Shown here: positions 1 to 13,320 of the stretch, piece after piece | How the letters are laid out: each line of letters opens with the position of its first letter | Numbering within the stretch: position 1 is the first letter of the stretch | Assembly (NCBI RefSeq): GCF_040712315.1 | Contig: NC_134015.1 | Span: 52,119,464-52,183,463 of the forward strand | Direction: 5' to 3' | Origin: Castanea sativa | Taxonomy: Eukaryota; Streptophyta; Magnoliopsida; Fagales; Fagaceae | Length of the DNA: 64,000 nucleotides | The notes under the pieces: generated by a model | Seen by the model: only the letters and a program-made list of their open reading frames with translations | The model's database searches: none | What the model was told of the DNA's origin: nothing | Translations under genes and position numbers: made by a program

Positions 1-294
1 CATATGCTGTTTCCATTATTATTTGTTTCTCTCTTCAATTTGTTTGAATGATCTTGCAATTTATTATAAACTTACATTAATGCTTATAAAAATTATAAAA
101 CTAGAGCATTCATTTATAGTTCTTGGGTTTAGTTCTTGGGTTCTATTTCAGGTTGGTCATGACAATAAGTTATATCTGTAGAAAAATCTTGGTATCAACT
201 TGTAATCTCTGCTTTGTAATTGTGAAGTGTAGACAGGGACCCCAAATATAAGTATTAGCGTGCAACATATCCTTGTTCCATTCCATTATTTTTC

Positions 295-300
<6 letters not shown>

Positions 301-355
<55 letters not shown>
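301..355. repeat. (AT)n microsatellite
   Basis: Uninterrupted AT dinucleotide run of about 55 bases. Confidence 0.98.
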
Positions 356-357
<2 letters not shown>

Positions 358-369
358 CTGTCTAATATC

Positions 370-657
370 TTGATGTATGAGAGACAACATCAACTGTCTG
401 TTCTTTGCTTACCAAATGAAACCATGGAGAATAGAATTGATACACCTGCAATTTCAGAGGAAGATGTAGGACAAATGGTTATGAATAACTGGCACAGGGC
501 CATCAAGGAAGGGATCTCAGGGATTTCCGAACATTCCCTCAACTGCTTGAACAAGCTGCCTGATGCTTATAAATTACATTTTAATATGTCAGATTTTGTT
601 TATCACCTAAATTATTACATGTTTCAGATTTCATATATTATTTTCTGTTTATGTTAG
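370..657 (+). other. Unassigned exon-like open frame
   Basis: An open frame of 95 codons. The stretch at about 421-570 has a protein-like composition (acidic, then Trp/His/Lys-rich, ending near KLPDAYK), unlike the AT-rich frames around it. The tail becomes hydrophobic and low in complexity, as if the reading had run into an intron. I do not recognise the family, and it does not match the missing first exon of glutamate dehydrogenase. It could be an exon of a gene extending left of the window or a captured fragment. Confidence 0.25.
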
Positions 658-878
658 AGGAAATTAAAAAAAAAATCTTAATAAACACGTAGAGTCCTCT
701 AATTTATTGTACAACCAACTATGAAACTGATGCTTAGTATAATGAAACTAAGACCCATCATAGTTCGTTTAGAAAAATCTCCATTGTGGCTTGAATTTTA
801 AGATTATTGCCTGGGACCATACTTATAGGTTGGCATAAAATAGCTCCCTTATCTTGCAAGTTTAATAAGCTCAATTGA

Positions 879-2739
<1,861 letters not shown>

Positions 2740-3590
2740 TTGGCCCTTCTTTACCTAAATTTCGAAGATGTTAACAAATAAAATTACTCTCAGGCCGTCA
2801 GAAGTAATGAAGTATGACACTAGTTCTACTTGGTGGGTCCTAGATGTTCTGTGTATAGATTATTTATAATTTAAATTGTCTTGCTGTACCTAAGTAAACT
2901 TGCCAAATTTTGATGTGTTACATTGAATGATATATTTTGTGTTTTGAATTCTTTAGTAACCTAATACACCTAGTAGGTGTCAATTGTTATAAACATAACC
3001 AGCAGTTTGATTCTGACTGACATTTCAAGATTTTGCCTTCTCACTTATAGATGGGCTCGGGATCATCGGGATGATGCAACCCAGCATTAATTAATATGTC
3101 AAGTTGTAATGCTGTAATCTTCCCATTAGACTGATATTGTGGACTAGAATAGTTTATAACAACATGAAAAGCAAGCTTGAAGTATGACTGAATGACTCAA
3201 TCGCAAGCAAGTCATGGCATTCTTTTAGCATGTACAAAATCATCCAAAAATGCAATTACAGTTTCTTTCACATAAATATCTCCAAAATACCCAAAATTTC
3301 ACTATTCACGTCCTCCACTTCCAAAATCAATCACATCAGGCACAGGCAGAGTATAATTCTTATATAATTATTGCATTGAAAAATTTACAACTTTCACATA
3401 AGCTTTAAGGATACAAATATGTGAAGAATTGAATAGAAATCTACCACAATATCAGTCTTGAAGAGCAATCATATTATTTCATGTATCAAACATGTGAACA
3501 GAAATTTGTGAAGATCATATTACTCTCTATTCGACAATCAGTTCAATCATAATTTTCGAACAAAAACCACTAAGAAAAACATACCTGACA
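2740..3590. other. 3' flank of GDH pseudogene and intergenic DNA
   Basis: About 200 bases resemble a 3'UTR. The rest is AT-rich sequence with no recognisable gene or repeat. Confidence 0.5.
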
Positions 3591-3870
3591 ACTGAGTGAG
3601 AGTGCTTGAGAGTGGAGAGAGTGCTTGAGAGTGGAGACTGAGTGAGTGACAGCTCAGGGGGCGAGTGAGACAGGCGCGAGCGTGAGACGGTGAAGAGCCG
3701 TGAGACGGAGGAGAGCCGTGAGACGGTGGAGAGCCGTGAGACGGTGGAGAGCTGCGAGCGTGAGAAGGTGGAGAGAGGCGCGAGAGGGAGAGTGAGAGGG
3801 TGAGTGACAGAGAGTGAGAGGGTGAGTGACAGAGAGTGGAGAGAGGCGCGAGAGAGAGGTCTGCGAGAGG
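3591..3870. repeat. GA-rich minisatellite with an 18-bp unit
   Basis: Four consecutive 18-base units starting GTGAGACGG at 3682, 3700, 3718 and 3736 sit in a longer purine-rich tract. Flanking parts repeat related words such as GAGAGTGGAGA and GTGAGTGACAGAGA. Confidence 0.85.
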
Positions 3871-3904
3871 CTAGACTTGTGTTAAATTTAAAAAACCCCT
3901 ATTA

Positions 3905-4152
3905 GAAATCGAGTCTCAAAGACTCGATTTCCAGGTGGATCAACTCACTGCAGTAGCTTCTTCCACGTGTTGTCCACATCACCTGGAAACCGAGTATTTA
4001 AGAGTCGATATATAAATCGACTCTTATAAACTCGATTTCTAGGTGGCCGCCACGTGGAAAATCGCCACATCAGCTGTGATCAGGCCATGGAAATCGAGTA
4101 TCTAACAGTCGATTTATAGTCTCAAAATCGACTCTCTAAGAGTCGAGATGTT
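3905..4152. repeat. Cluster of 'TCGATTT' palindromes
   Basis: A perfect 12-base inverted repeat (GAAATCGAGTCT / AGACTCGATTTC, 3-base loop) lies at 3905-3931. Degenerate versions follow at about 3990-4042 and 4088-4148, separated by GC-richer spacers containing CCACGTGG-like words. At least four arms share the AAATCGA(G/C)T core. This may be the end of an uncharacterised mobile repeat; there is no coding sequence to type it. Confidence 0.7.
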
Positions 4153-5785
4153 AGTATTGTATATACTTCCGAAACGGTGCCTACTAACTATATTCTTCCA
4201 TAAATATGGCTAATTGCCCATTTTCTCCTAAAGAGATATTGTAAGATTTGGGAATTAAGGTTTGGGACTAGCGAGTAGCGAGTACTTATACGGATCCGTA
4301 TAGACGACCCGTAGTCCCACTCCGTCTGGCCATTTCGGCCGTATGACATGAACAATGGGCTTGAAAGCATACTTTGACATGGGCCTTATTATTTCGTCAC
4401 CAAAACACGTATCTGGAATGGGAGTTCTTACTTTTGGGCCACGTTGGGATTTTGCTATTTACTGCCTTAGGTCAGCCGCATGCGAAAGATTACAAAAGAG
4501 CAAATCAAAATGATATTTTTTTAAAAATGAGTACTTTTTCAAGAAGTATTTTTTATAAAACCATCTCATTTTTCAATGTTTGGTAGTAACTTTAAATAAG
4601 TTGAAAAACAACCTCCTAACTTTTCTTATTTAGCTTGATATGAGATAGAGTTGTTTTTCAAAAAAAATTAATAAAAAACAATCTCTAAAAATAAGCCATA
4701 CTTTTTATATTGACCAAAGATAATTTTCCTTTGACTCATCTTTTTTTTATTCTACCAAATACTAGAAAACAAGGAAAACTATTTTTACACAAGGTTTTCT
4801 ATCGAAACAAACGAAGCGTAAGTTGGCTAATTCGATTTGTATTTGGAGTGGCTGCTCATATATAAGCCTTCGGTCAGTTTGTAAAACCATATAGATAAAA
4901 TAGACAGTTAGGGCTGGAGCGCATGAAGCAGGCAACTACATGTTTTGTGTTTTATTTCAACTAGTCACTAACTCATGCGATGCACGGGAAAACTATTGTA
5001 GATGTTAACAATTATTTGTCTCTTCCTCTTTGATTGTATATTAAGATCCTAGACTCGAAATTAAACTACATAATGAAAAATATAAATCAAACTTAAATTA
5101 AAATTAAAATTAAGATTCCAATCCTTAACCTCCTCAATCATCCAATAAATATATAAAACACAAATTTAAAGAACTGCTTAATTAATATTTGAAATAAATT
5201 GAAGTGCAACTATAAAGTATTATTTGTATTTTCTTCCTTGATTACAAATGTTAGTGTTAGTTGTACATTGCTTTCAACATCAACTTTTTGAAGCTTTGTA
5301 GAATCACCATCTTATTCACTTGATAAGTTTCCACATTCATTTGAAATACTACTAATGTAAGCCTGTCAGTAGTGTAGGTTGAGAAATCTATTACAACATA
5401 TAAAAGTGAAATATCAAATTTGTAATTTTGCTATATTAAAAAAAAATACGTATTTCTGTCATTTTATCATGTAGAATTCCCATCCATATTTGAGATTATA
5501 GTCATTTAAACTAAATAGTTAAACCAAACATAAAACCAAGTTTGAGATAACAAAGAAATTTAAATATGCAATCACATTCCAATTTCAAATTCTTTCTAAA
5601 AACATATTACTAATAAATACGCAAGAAATAGTTTAGAATAAAGGAGAAGACTGGTAAATAACTGGCTTTTCTAATCTTGTTGTCGTATTAAGAGTTTTAC
5701 ACAAATAAGAATCCACAGTTCTAAATAACCCAGATAACAAATAACAGTTAATTATGCAATTTCGCTTTCATAATTGTTGTTTGTA
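4153..5785. other. AT-rich intergenic DNA
   Basis: No gene recognised. The words GTTTGGTAGTAAC (about 4578) and AAACAAACGAAGCGTAAG (about 4805-4822) resemble the ends of the TIR element at 9244-10611, so a degraded relative may lie here. Confidence 0.4.
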
Positions 5786-6046
5786 CTACACAACAACATC
5801 AACCAAATCTAAGTCCCAAAATTTTTGGGGTCGGCCTAAGAAAACGCCCCAATGTGCATCTGTAGTGGATCCACTCATAATAAAGTGACTAAATTTTAGT
5901 CTGCCCGTCAACCTACTACAACCCTCCTCCTTTTTCCGGGCTTGGGACCGGTTGTGAACATAATAATCACAGACACAGGCGGAGTTTAGTTCTAAATCAA
6001 CTAAATTCATCAATATCAAGAATATATTTTTTTTCCCATTGCACAC
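5786..6046 (-). mobile_element. SINE/retroposon 3' end (Au-SINE-like tail)
   Basis: Read on the minus strand, the segment ends with GGCCGACCCCAAAAATTTTG, then GGGACTTAGATTTGGTTG, then a TTGTTGTTG-like tail. Plant Au-type SINEs and some RTE LINEs share this sort of 3' end. Upstream is a GGTCCCAAGCCCGG word and an AAAGGAGGAGGGTTG word that I recall as common in plant repeats. The 86-codon open frame here is a by-product, not a gene. Family assignment is by memory. Confidence 0.5.
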
Positions 6047-6049
6047 CCA

Positions 6050-7225
6050 ACTGAGAATGTCTAATAAAGTTTCAGATTTTCATAATGAAGGTTGAGAAGA
6101 GAGATTTATGTATGTACTTGAGGTGCCTAAAAATTCATCTCTTTGGAGCACCCTAAGCCGTGGACAACAATGATCTTGAATTTAGCTTTCTACAAAACAA
6201 TAAAATCCAATTTTCAGCTGACATTCAAGAAACATTAATAGAATAGAACATATTAAATAAACCAATTGCAACCGGAAAAGAACTACAAATGCAGAGAAAA
6301 AAGTACAACAAAAGCATTCAGAACATAAAATTATTGATAAAGTAAATTACCTAATTTACCCTTATTATATTTATAAAATTACAATGTTAAAAACAAGGGG
6401 AAGGGCTAATTACTCCATTCCCCCTTACTAATTATAAAAACATCCAAACAAGGTGGAGGGTAATCATTCTCCTCTACTCTCCTCCCCACTACTTCCCTCC
6501 CCTCTACTCCCCTCTACTCTCCTCCCTCTCTAAACTCCCAAACATGCTAGGCTACGAGCAGTCTTTGATGTACAACTATTACATATTTCTTTTCTTTTTT
6601 TATTTTGTTTTATGATTAAAAAAAAAAAAAAAAAAGAGTACAACCCATCAGTTTTGTTGTAAATGAATAATAAATAAATAAAATTTTCACCAGATGAAGG
6701 TCAAAAAAGTTCGATGAATAGGAAATTGATAAAAACTTTTCTACATATATTTGATTATTTTAATTCTATAAAGTACCGTCAACTACAGGATTAACTAGAG
6801 ATAATTATTTTTTATATTTAATTTTCTGTGATGCCTACATGGGAATTGATCAAATAGCTAGGTAGAAAAGTATATAATATGTTTTCCTAATTTTGACACA
6901 TATTTAGTTATTATACATATATTGGTTTACAAAATACTTTATTTTCATCTCGAACTATGTTCAAAAATTTTATTCTCAAAAAAAAAAAATTGTTCAAAAT
7001 TTTTGTACTTTAATACATAACGTAATCTATAATGTGTAAAAAAATAATTATCATATTTTAATTTGGTCCCTAAAGATAAATTTTTGACTCTTTCATTGAG
7101 TATTCTACTCTATTCTCCACTAATCACAACCAACTGCCACACATCTATTTTCTTTCTCATAAAGTAATTAAAAGTTTAAAATAATTAAGGGGAAAAAAAA
7201 TCAGACACATGGCATATACACCACC
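6050..7225. other. AT-rich intergenic DNA
   Basis: No coding signal. Contains a pyrimidine-rich tract near 6475-6540 and poly-A runs near 6619 and 6979. Confidence 0.5.
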
Positions 7226-7228
7226 TAA

Positions 7229-8181
7229 GAGCATCCACAACTGGAATTCTATTCTCATCCTATTTTACCATCTCAAAAAGCTACTTTACCAATTATACCA
7301 TACAATTTTCCAATACTTCCAACACCCCAACTTTTATTTTACAATACTACACACTAAAATAATATAAATTATACAATAAAATAATATTTATGGTTATCTA
7401 TCACTCCTCTCTCTTCATCCCTGTCCCTGCCTCTCTGAGTCTCAGTCCCTCTCTCAACAACCAAACAACTCGATCATCACTACACCACCACCACCACCAT
7501 GCCTACCAAACACACACAAAACGCAAAACAAAACCTAGACGGCGAAACCATTTGACCCACGGCGCCACAAAACCCAAATCGGCGAAACCACAAAACCCAG
7601 ATCAACGCCGCCGCCAACATCACACCACATCCAGCCCATCATCAGCGATCTTGAGCGACCCATCATCGGCGACATTAGCAACCCACCAATCTCCATCGAT
7701 CCACCTATCCAAACCCATCACCTGAGCCACAACTCCAAACCCACCACCTGACCAACGACCCACACAGCTCACCGATCCAAACATGACCCACCACGATCAC
7801 CGATCTCCGTCGATCCACACCGATCCAAAATTCACACCGATCTCCATGTCGTGACCACAAACCAAACCCAGCTCCAGTGCAAGCCTTGAACAAGAAAGAG
7901 AGATGTGAGATGAGAGAAAGAGTGAGGACTATGAGGGACGAGCTCTGAGAGAGAAAGTCAATGAGAAACGATGAGAATGAGAGATGAAAAGCAAAAAAAG
8001 AAATATATTTTTGTTTTACAATAGAGCTACAGTGTGATTCTACATTTAGAATCGCACTGTAGCACAATCCCAAATTTTTTTACAATACTCAGGTTTTACA
8101 AGTCCAACTGTTGGTTCTTTTTCTGCTTTTATTCTAAATTTCCTCTACATTTCCCATTTACAAGTCTAGCTATGGATGCTC
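7229..8181. mobile_element. PIF/Harbinger-like non-autonomous transposon, copy 1
   Basis: A 953-bp element bounded by inverted ends (GAGCATCCACAACTGG at 7229; complement GAGCATCCATAGCTAGA at the other end) and flanked by TAA on both sides (7226-7228 and 8182-8184). The 3-bp TAA/TTA duplication and GAGCATCC-type ends fit PIF/Harbinger-type MITEs. No transposase is visible: the open frames inside are low-complexity His/Pro/Thr-rich readings on both strands. The left subterminal region matches, in inverse orientation, the right end of the element at 34582-35554. Confidence 0.82.
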
Positions 8182-8184
8182 TAA

Positions 8185-8505
8185 GTACCTTGATAGAACA
8201 TAAAATGGAACACTCATGCTATATGAAGGAAGATTTTAGTTCACTTAACAACTCTACTTTTGTAAATGTAGTAATAAAAATGTGACTTCAGGAACCTATT
8301 GAAAGCTATCTCCAACAAGCAAATTGACCATGTGTTCTGCAAAGTTAACCAATATGTTGATCCATTGGCAAGACTTGGATTGGGAAATATCTCCTCTTGT
8401 GTAATATTTTTGGAACCACTGGTGGAATAACTAGTGGTTTTTTATAAAGCTAGTATGCTTTGTAATAGACTTATTAATTCTTAATCTATATATATCCTAT
8501 GTTTA

Positions 8506-8553
<48 letters not shown>

Positions 8554-8695
8554 TTAAAAAACTAAGGACACGTTGAAATTTGATAATACTGATGTGGGAA
8601 AAACCCAAAAAAAAAAAAAAAAAACCTTAACCCCTTATATGTTAAAAAAGAAAATTCACATTTTTATATTAAAAAAATGCATTTAAATGACTTAA
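8185..8695. other. Intergenic DNA with (TA)n
   Basis: AT-rich DNA including a TA run at about 8511-8550; no gene seen. Confidence 0.5.
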
Positions 8696-8702
8696 TAAAT
8701 TC

Positions 8703-8870
8703 AACCACCACACACTCTTGGTGTGATGGTCACTCCTCAAGTATAAATGCTTGTGAGATGTGAGGGGCAATAGCCGGGGTTCAAGTCTCAAAGAGGAAGT
8801 TTTACATACATATACACTTAGATTAGGCTAAAGTAGAAATTTTATCTTGTACTAAATAAATAAATTGTCA
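8703..8870 (+). mobile_element. tRNA-derived SINE, family A copy 1
   Basis: Contains an A-box-like GGTGTGATGGTCACTCC and a B-box-like GGGTTCAAGTCTC about 55 bases later, then a tail ending TTTTATCTTGTACTAAATAAA. A second copy with the same head, body and tail lies at 38609-38765. Both are on the plus strand. Confidence 0.8.
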
Positions 8871-9240
8871 TGTATTAAGTTGGAAAAAATTCTTAAAACT
8901 TAGTTTAGAGGAAAACTGTCAAAATAAAAAGTGTAATGCATGTGCACATTTTACAATGTAGTCCGATCATTTCTAGAAGAATATACATGAAAATATAAGT
9001 AATACTGGAAAGTTATTTGGTACTATTATTTGGAGTATAACGATGTGATAGTTCCTCCCTTCACGTTATAATAAGATCTACAATTTATGTTGAATGAGAA
9101 AGCCGTACGTAGTTTCATACTCAGGATTATTGAAAAATTACTCATATGCATAGTGATGGCAGACATATATAGTAATGTATTTATATATGTGTACGTAGTA
9201 GTAGGTATTGGCATGCATTTGCATTATTATTAACACATAC
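8871..9240. other. Intergenic DNA
   Basis: AT-rich; nothing recognised. Confidence 0.5.
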
Positions 9241-9243
9241 TTA

Positions 9244-9811
9244 CACTCTGTTTGTTTTGTTGGAAAACTTTCTGTAAAGATAGTTTTCCATATTTTCCAG
9301 TGTTTGGTAGTACAAAAAAAAACTGGTCAACGGAAAACTATCTTTAGTCAATGGAAAATCCTAATAAAAATAAGGCTTGTTTTTTATAGCTTGTTTTCCA
9401 AAAATATTTTTTGGAAAACAATCTCTATCTCACAGTACGCTCTCTCACTCTCACTCTCACTCTTTCTCTTTTCCCTTTTCTTTTTCTTTCCTCACATCCT
9501 CACTATCACTCACTCTGATCTCTCCTCTTCCATAGATCTCTCTCCCTCACTCTCTCTCCATATTTCTCTTCCCCTTTATAACACAGTTCTTTGAGTAGAT
9601 TTTTTTTCCCTCATTGCTCAGTAATTATTTCATTCCTCTCTACCAACTTGCAAAAGAGAACATATTTGCAGCGGTAATTATTCATTCCTCTCTACCAAAA
9701 TCTCAATTCTTTACTTTGAATTTCAAACTTGATTTTATTTTTTCTCTAAGAAACTTTTGGTTTGATGGATTCCATGTATAAGTTTTTTTTTTGCACATAA
9801 AAGTGCTAAAA

Positions 9812-9852
<41 letters not shown>

Positions 9853-10162
9853 AAAAGAAGAAAGAATGGATGAATGAAGTAAAAGACGAAAATTTTAAAC
9901 ATAATGCCTATATGGTTCTAAATTACTTTTACATAGCATAATCTTTTTTGTTGATAGATACATTATGCATATATTATGTAGTGATGATATATTATGTAGA
10001 TACATTATATAAATACATAATTTGAGTAATATTAAAGATTTCTGGTTGACCATAGTAGACAATTAGTGTACTAGCAAAAAGAGTAAACAATGAAAAGTTA
10101 TTGTTATTTTGTACTTATTAAAGATGTATTCTCCTGTCAATTTTATGTATATAGACAAATGG

Positions 10163-10231
<69 letters not shown>

Positions 10232-10611
10232 GTGTGTGTGTGTGTGTGTGGACGTTCCTGTCCATATATATAAGTAAAATGAGTGGTAGAGATCATGAAA
10301 ATTTGACAACTAAATTTTATTGTATCTATTGTCAAAATTTTAGTATGAAAACCAAATTCATCCTTGGTTTTTTTTTTAATATTGATTACATTAGTTAGTT
10401 TACATAATACGCATGTTTTAAATTACACAAGAAATATAAAAATAAAAATAAAAATAAAAATAAAAATTTGCATACCAAACACCAGAAAACATTCTCAAGC
10501 TCATTTTCAAGGTCATTACCAAACACTGGAAAATGATATAGTTTTCTAGAAAATGTTCTTTGAAAAATGAACCATTTTCCAGAAAATGTTGATGCTGAAA
10601 CAAACAGAGCG
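9244..10611. mobile_element. Non-autonomous TIR transposon (TTA duplication)
   Basis: Inverted ends CACTCTGTTTGTTT (9244) and the complement CGCTCTGTTTGTTT (ending 10611), each flanked by TTA (9241-9243 and 10612-10614). A second, perfect 17-base inverted pair (TTTTCCAGTGTTTGGTA) lies inside at 9293-9309 and 10517-10533. There is no transposase. The interior holds a (CT)-rich tract near 9430-9560 and long (TA)n and (TG)n runs. The TTA duplication suggests a PIF/Harbinger or related class, although GTTTGTTT ends are also seen in hAT-like MITEs. Confidence 0.68.
10165..10250. repeat. Compound (TA)n(TG)n microsatellite
   Basis: About 64 bases of TA followed by about 20 bases of TG. It creates artefactual Tyr/Ile-repeat frames on both strands. 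Confidence 0.97.
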
Positions 10612-10614
10612 TTA

Positions 10615-11140
10615 AGCGTTTGAACTTCTCCTTCAACTCGGTCATGAAGTAATAGTTAGGAGGATAGTCTGCTTGAGAGACACGGTTTTTTAAAACTGAA
10701 TTATAAATTATAACTTTAGTTTTTTTTAATTTAGTCATCAAACTTTACATTTATTCATTTAACTTTCATTAAATCTTGTACAACCTTTGCGTGCTTGCTT
10801 TGACTCTACAAAGGCTATAAGATAAAACGTATAGATTTCTAAATTTGACCTTAACAGTCAAGTTCAAGTAGAGCAAGTGTGGAAATTAATTTAGTCAATT
10901 GCTTGATTTAGCAGCAACAATGTCACTTAAAAGTAAAACCACCAGCCTAGCTAGTTATATTCAATTGAGTCTAAAGAGGGGGAAAAAAAAATGTTAACGA
11001 ATGACCTAAGGTTATTTGTTAATGAACCATATTAAGAAAGGTTACCATGATTGTTAAGTGTTCAAAAATAACATTGGTTTAATATTTTTGATATTTTTAA
11101 ATAAAAATTTTAGAAAATTAATTAAATAAAAAATAATTAT
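10615..11140. other. Intergenic DNA
   Basis: AT-rich; no gene or repeat recognised. Confidence 0.5.
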
Positions 11141-11144
11141 TAGA

Positions 11145-11344
11145 AGTGTGTTTGGATACCGCTTATTTTGTTGAAACTAAAAATTTATTGCTAAAAGTAC
11201 TGTAGATAAAAGTAAATGTTAGTTGAAATAGTACAACGTGACCTTGAATAATATCAAAAAGTGCAATGGGGCAATAAATAGTAACAAAAATAAATAAAAT
11301 AGTAAAATAATTTTAATTTTTCATCCCCAGTCCAAACGCATACC
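11145..11344. mobile_element. Short MITE with GTGTTTGGA-type ends, copy 1
   Basis: About 200 bp with imperfect inverted ends: GTGTGTTTGGATACC at left and, on the complement, GGTATGCGTTTGGACT at right. Next to the left end is the CGCTTATTTTG motif shared with the MITE at 63121-63328. No coding capacity. Confidence 0.65.
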
Positions 11345-11718
11345 AGGTATAGAATGTCAAGAAACAATATATTACAAATGAAAAATAAAGTCTTGACAAA
11401 TTTCAATTCTATTAATGTGCCAGATACATATCCATAGTTCCAAAAAGGAAAAGGAAAAAACCCTAAAAATCCAAAGTAGACTAATCAAAATTATCTAAAA
11501 TATTTGTCCACACAATTGGAATAAAAACTTCAAAAAAAAAAAAAAAACATATTCAAACAAGCATATTCAGCATCATAATCTATCTCCTAGTCACAGCAGT
11601 GAGTCACCATTGTAAGACTGCTTTGTTGAAATCTTCTTGAATTTTTCAAATCCCGCTTGATCCTTCATGTGATTTCACCTATCTTTTCCTTCATATATAT
11701 ATATGAATTCTCACAACC
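11345..11718. other. Intergenic DNA, 3' side of the 150-aa ORF
   Basis: AT-rich. It could hold the 3'UTR of the minus-strand ORF at 11719-12171. Confidence 0.4.
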
Positions 11719-12171
11719 TCACATGACAAAATTTGTAAGGAAAGTAGCAAGAGGACGAGGTTGGAGAAAATCAGCAAACATTAACTCATCTAACCAAGCC
11801 TCATCCAAAGAAGCCCCACTTTTGGCAAATCCACATTGACCCATCTTCAAATCTTTCCTACGAGCTTTCATGTCAAGAACCCTAAGGAATGGTTCCAAAG
11901 AAAGAAGATTTTCCATGCAAAAATCACCACCCAAAAACTCATCTATCTCAAGCTTTTCAGCGTATGAATCTTCAGAAGAACCTTGCTCCGAAAGCATAAG
12001 AAAGCCACTCTCATTATCATCACAACAAAGAGCAACGTTTTTCTCATCCGGACTTTGCTCTGCTACAAGCGCATGAAAGAAGCTCTCATCAGAAGGAAGG
12101 ACATCATATGCAGAAGAAGATTTCATCTCATCCCACTTGAATTCATTACCAGCAAAGCCATAGAACTCCAT
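11719..12171 (-). CDS. Hypothetical 150-aa acidic protein
   Basis: Single-exon open frame starting MEFYGFAGNEFKWDEM. The product is acidic and Ser/Glu/Asp-rich through its middle, with a basic patch (KARRKDLKMG) near residue 105 and a hydrophobic end (LATFLTNFVM). No signal peptide, membrane helix or familiar domain is evident. Its codon pattern is more gene-like than the surrounding AT-rich DNA. A TATA-like TATATTTATAG lies roughly 100 bases upstream on the minus strand (about 12270-12280), which fits a real promoter. Residues 1-16 read like a genuine plant N-terminus. I do not recognise the family; it may be lineage-specific or the remaining exon of a larger gene. Confidence 0.5.
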   Translation of the reverse strand: MEFYGFAGNEFKWDEMKSSSAYDVLPSDESFFHALVAEQSPDEKNVALCCDDNESGFLMLSEQGSSEDSYAEKLEIDEFLGGDFCMENLLSLEPFLRVLDMKARRKDLKMGQCGFAKSGASLDEAWLDELMFADFLQPRPLATFLTNFVM

Positions 12172-13230
12172 GGTAGTAACCCAATATCAGAACCAAGAAT
12201 TACTCTTCTTCTTGATGAGAAAAGAGAGAGTTTGTGAGAATGTTAAGTTTGAACTTTTGTATAGCAATACTATAAATATACCTAGTTTTATAAGGTTTTA
12301 GTATCAGACTCGGAGTCGGTTTATTTAATTTTTTTGAATCACGCATAGTCGGTTTAGGAGAAAGTTAATAATTGTGTTTGATTTTTGAAATTAGGAAGTT
12401 TTACAAGGTTTTACTATCATTCTCCGACTCTGAGTGGGTCTAATTAAAAGTCTTTAACTTTTGACAACTAGTCTATTTCTTTTCTGTTTTTATTTTGTTT
12501 AATGAAAAAAAAAAATTTCTGCCGGCCCATCTGTCATTGGTTATTAGTTATTACTGTTTTACTGTAAACCAATATAAAAAGAAATATTACCACCAGATGA
12601 GGGCTAAAAAAGTTTGATCTGTGCTCGATGCGTAGAGCAATTAAATTTTATAAGGAAATAGGAATAATAATGTGTCCCAGGTAATATTTTTCTTTACTTT
12701 TAAACTATAAAAATAACTATTTGTAGGGGTGTGCATCCTACATGCGAACCCAATGCCTTTGATTGGCTATTTTAATTTGATTTAAGGTTTCGGGTTGGAT
12801 TGGTTTGGTTTCAAGTTGACAAGTTTTTCAATCCACTCGATCTAACGCTACTTGATATATATATTAACTTATTTTATTACCTTTACTTGAATATCTTTAG
12901 TTTGATTTATGTTGGTATTTAGACAATTCATTTTAATAAATTTAAAATTTTGAATACAATTTAGGCATATTGTGCGAATTGTAATCATTTATTGAAACAT
13001 ACTTAAATAGTTTATGAAAACTCAATTTTTTACGAGGCATAAAATATTTGAGCTCAACATATTGATTTAACCCGATCCATGTGGAAAGAATTTAGTGGGA
13101 TTTTACACGTGTGATGGCTGGGTTGGATTTAAAATTTCTCAATCCAACTTCTACACGCCTCTAAGAGCCCCAAGATATAGGAAAATACCTACAATAGCAT
13201 TTTCTTGACCCATTTTAAAAGAATTTTGCC
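12172..13230. other. Upstream and intergenic DNA
   Basis: Near 12285-12340 and 12400-12450 are two loosely similar segments (AAGGTTTTAGTATCA / AAGGTTTTACTATCA followed by CGGAGTCGG- or CTCCGACTC-like words). No gene recognised in the rest. Confidence 0.4.
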
Positions 13231-13233
13231 AGT

Positions 13234-13320
13234 CAAGAGCTTGTAGCTCAACTGACACTTTCTGCTATATCTAACCGAAATATTCAGAGTTTAAATCCTC
13301 TTACTCAACTAAAAAAAAAA
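13234..13320 (+). mobile_element. tRNA-derived SINE, family B copy (degraded)
   Basis: Contains GAGCTTGTAGCTCAACTGAC (A-box-like) and AGAGTTTAAATCCTC (B-box-like), followed by a poly-A run at 13311-13320. It resembles the minus-strand SINE at 27260-27375. Confidence 0.6.

Noticed and set aside
7390..8073. His/Pro/Thr-rich and hydrophobic ORFs on opposite strands
   Set aside because: They lie wholly inside the Harbinger-like element and are low-complexity readings without any domain.
8703..8870. Functional tRNA gene
   Set aside because: A/B-box motifs are present but no cloverleaf can be formed; the same unit recurs at 38609, so it is a SINE.
10063..10398. Open frames on both strands with Tyr/Ile repeats
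   Set aside because: They are translations of the (TA)n(TG)n microsatellite.
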